From the NCBI GenBank assembly GCA_021371935.1, contig JAJFVF010000006.1, positions 62,001 through 126,000 on the forward strand: DNA of 64,000 nucleotides, written 5' to 3'. Positions 63,417 to 64,000 of this stretch are shown here, in pieces. Below the pieces are notes generated by a model. The model was given only the letters and a program-made list of their open reading frames with translations. It ran no database searches and had not been told where the DNA came from. The translations under genes and the position numbers were made by a program. This DNA comes from a bacterium (GTDB lineage: Bacteria > Armatimonadota > UBA5829). Numbering within the stretch: position 1 is the first letter of the stretch; each line of letters starts with the position of its first letter.

Positions 63417-63767
63417 TGGTGGAGGCGGGGGGACTTGAACCCCCGTCCAAAGAAGCGTCGACAAAAGCGTCTACGAGCGTATTCTGCATTTTAAGTCTCG
63501 GGTCTTCATCTCCTGCAGGCGGGATGCTCGGACCCCAGTCCGTAAGGTGGTCCTCGACAGTCGACGGACTTAAAATGTCGAGCAAGTCGGCTAAAATGAC
63601 ACCCGGTTCTATCCACGCCGACCCAGGATAGGCGGATGGCTGCCTAATTAGGCAGCGAGTGCGTAACTATTGTTCGCGTTTACTTTGTTTGCCGCTTTTT
63701 ACGAGGCCAGCGGCGCCTCGGCTCGCAACTTAAGCCAACCTCTTCCCTGTCGACACCAATCGCCCCC
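63417..63767 (-). ncRNA. ssrA: Transfer-messenger RNA (tmRNA)
   Basis: 351 bases. The 5' end GGGGGCG pairs with CGCCTCC near the 3' end, which closes with the encoded A-CCA. GTGTCGACAGGG is the conserved tRNA-like D-region, and the T-arm reads GGGGGTTCAAGTCCCCC. The tag frame encodes ANKVNANNSYALAA and its stop lies in a GCTGCC-TAATTA-GGCAGC hairpin, as usual. It rescues stalled ribosomes and marks the nascent chain for proteolysis; SmpB is not in the window. A promoter lies upstream and the R3 hairpin downstream. Confidence 0.96.
63648..63692 (-). other. tmRNA proteolysis-tag reading frame
   Basis: Resume codon GCA (63692-63690), then tag ANKVNANNSYALAA and TAA (63650-63648). A GCG just upstream could be the true resume codon, adding one Ala. 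The YALAA end is the canonical ClpXP signal. Confidence 0.85.
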
Positions 63768-63802
63768 ATAGGCAAGAGGAACCTAAATGTTTTTTACATT
63801 CA

Positions 63803-63811
63803 ATTATACCA
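63803..63811 (-). promoter_or_regulatory. Extended -10 of the ssrA promoter
   Basis: Minus strand TGGTATAAT, 36 bases before the mature 5' end, leaving roughly 29 bases of 5' leader for RNase P removal. Confidence 0.65.
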
Positions 63812-63893
63812 AATTCCAATTTCATAAACAACTAAAATTGCAAAATGCAAGCTGACAGTCATTGTTACAGCAGGACACCAAAATATATGCATA

Positions 63894-63924
63894 GAGATAT
63901 GCGTTCTGAATATACGAAGTCCAG
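63894..63924 (+). repeat. 31-bp dispersed repeat, copy B
   Basis: Matches the minus strand of 2791-2821 at 27 of 31 positions. The surrounding 63812-64000 shows no gene. Confidence 0.5.
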
Positions 63925-64000
63925 GATGAAAACAACAATCCACTCAGCGTATATTGCTTAGGATTTATCTTGTGACGTCCAGCTTCATGCAAAAGTCACA

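Noticed and set aside
63053-63631. Plus-strand open frame of 192 codons over ssrA (contains LVEAGGLEPPSKEAS)
   Set aside because: It is antisense to the tmRNA 3' half and repeat R3; such frames are a familiar false gene over tRNA-like ends.

Overview
The window looks like chromosomal DNA of a diderm (two-membrane) bacterium of moderate GC. It carries a type IV pilus assembly operon with an outer-membrane secretin, a long-form HisG, many TTG/GTG starts, and a DUF58 / SpoIIM-family / RDD membrane-protein neighbourhood. Sugar-catabolism genes of the Gfo/Idh/MocA and SGNH families are frequent. This mix fits Armatimonadota best, but that is inference from gene content; no rRNA is present to confirm it.

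Layout. 1-5.9 kb (minus): a lipoprotein cut by the window edge, a secreted phosphodiester-glycosidase-like protein, an exported superoxide dismutase, the C-terminal stump of a P-type proton ATPase, a HEAT-repeat protein, a small membrane protein and a PHP phosphoesterase. 6-11 kb: a two-STN-domain exported protein translationally coupled to a DUF58 protein, then SpoIIM-like and RDD membrane proteins. 11-16 kb: a four-GAF/PAS histidine kinase and an NtrC-type activator that lacks its DNA-binding domain. 16-19.4 kb: tandem paralogous SGNH esterases and an FAD oxidoreductase. 19.6-26.6 kb: hisG, a D12-class DNA adenine methylase, ruvA, ruvB and two TPR proteins. 26.6-29.3 kb (minus): an Nramp-related permease preceded by a PRC/MgtE-N/CBS regulator, a likely Mg2+ system.

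29.9-54.2 kb is a nearly unbroken minus-strand run. Transcription proceeds from a 2607-residue secreted propeller protein through pilM, pilN, pilO, a pilP-like gene, a short STN protein and pilQ, then aroB, a small membrane protein, a PASTA kinase, rpe, a membrane protein, ribD, ribE, ribBA, ribH, an HtrA-type protease and a YfcE-type phosphodiesterase. Many of these genes overlap by 4 bp. Two gaps inside the rib genes are filled with dispersed repeats.

54.4-63.4 kb is an accessory region ending at the 3' end of ssrA (tmRNA). It has three Gfo/Idh/MocA oxidoreductases, a parallel beta-helix glycosidase, a nucleotidyltransferase, an AT-rich flavin-binding protein and a CYTH protein. Single genes there are separated by two repeat families (called X and R below) that alternate X-R-X-R-X-R, and a 128-bp MITE-like element sits in front of the CYTH gene.

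The most interesting signals are the alternating repeat-bounded modules next to ssrA, a structured repeat whose stem covaries between two copies, mutually exclusive hairpins in front of the glycosidase-like gene, an acidic repeat insertion in PilM, the giant propeller protein ahead of the pilus operon, and the Nramp-related/MgtE-like pair. No CRISPR array, intact insertion sequence or prophage was seen.
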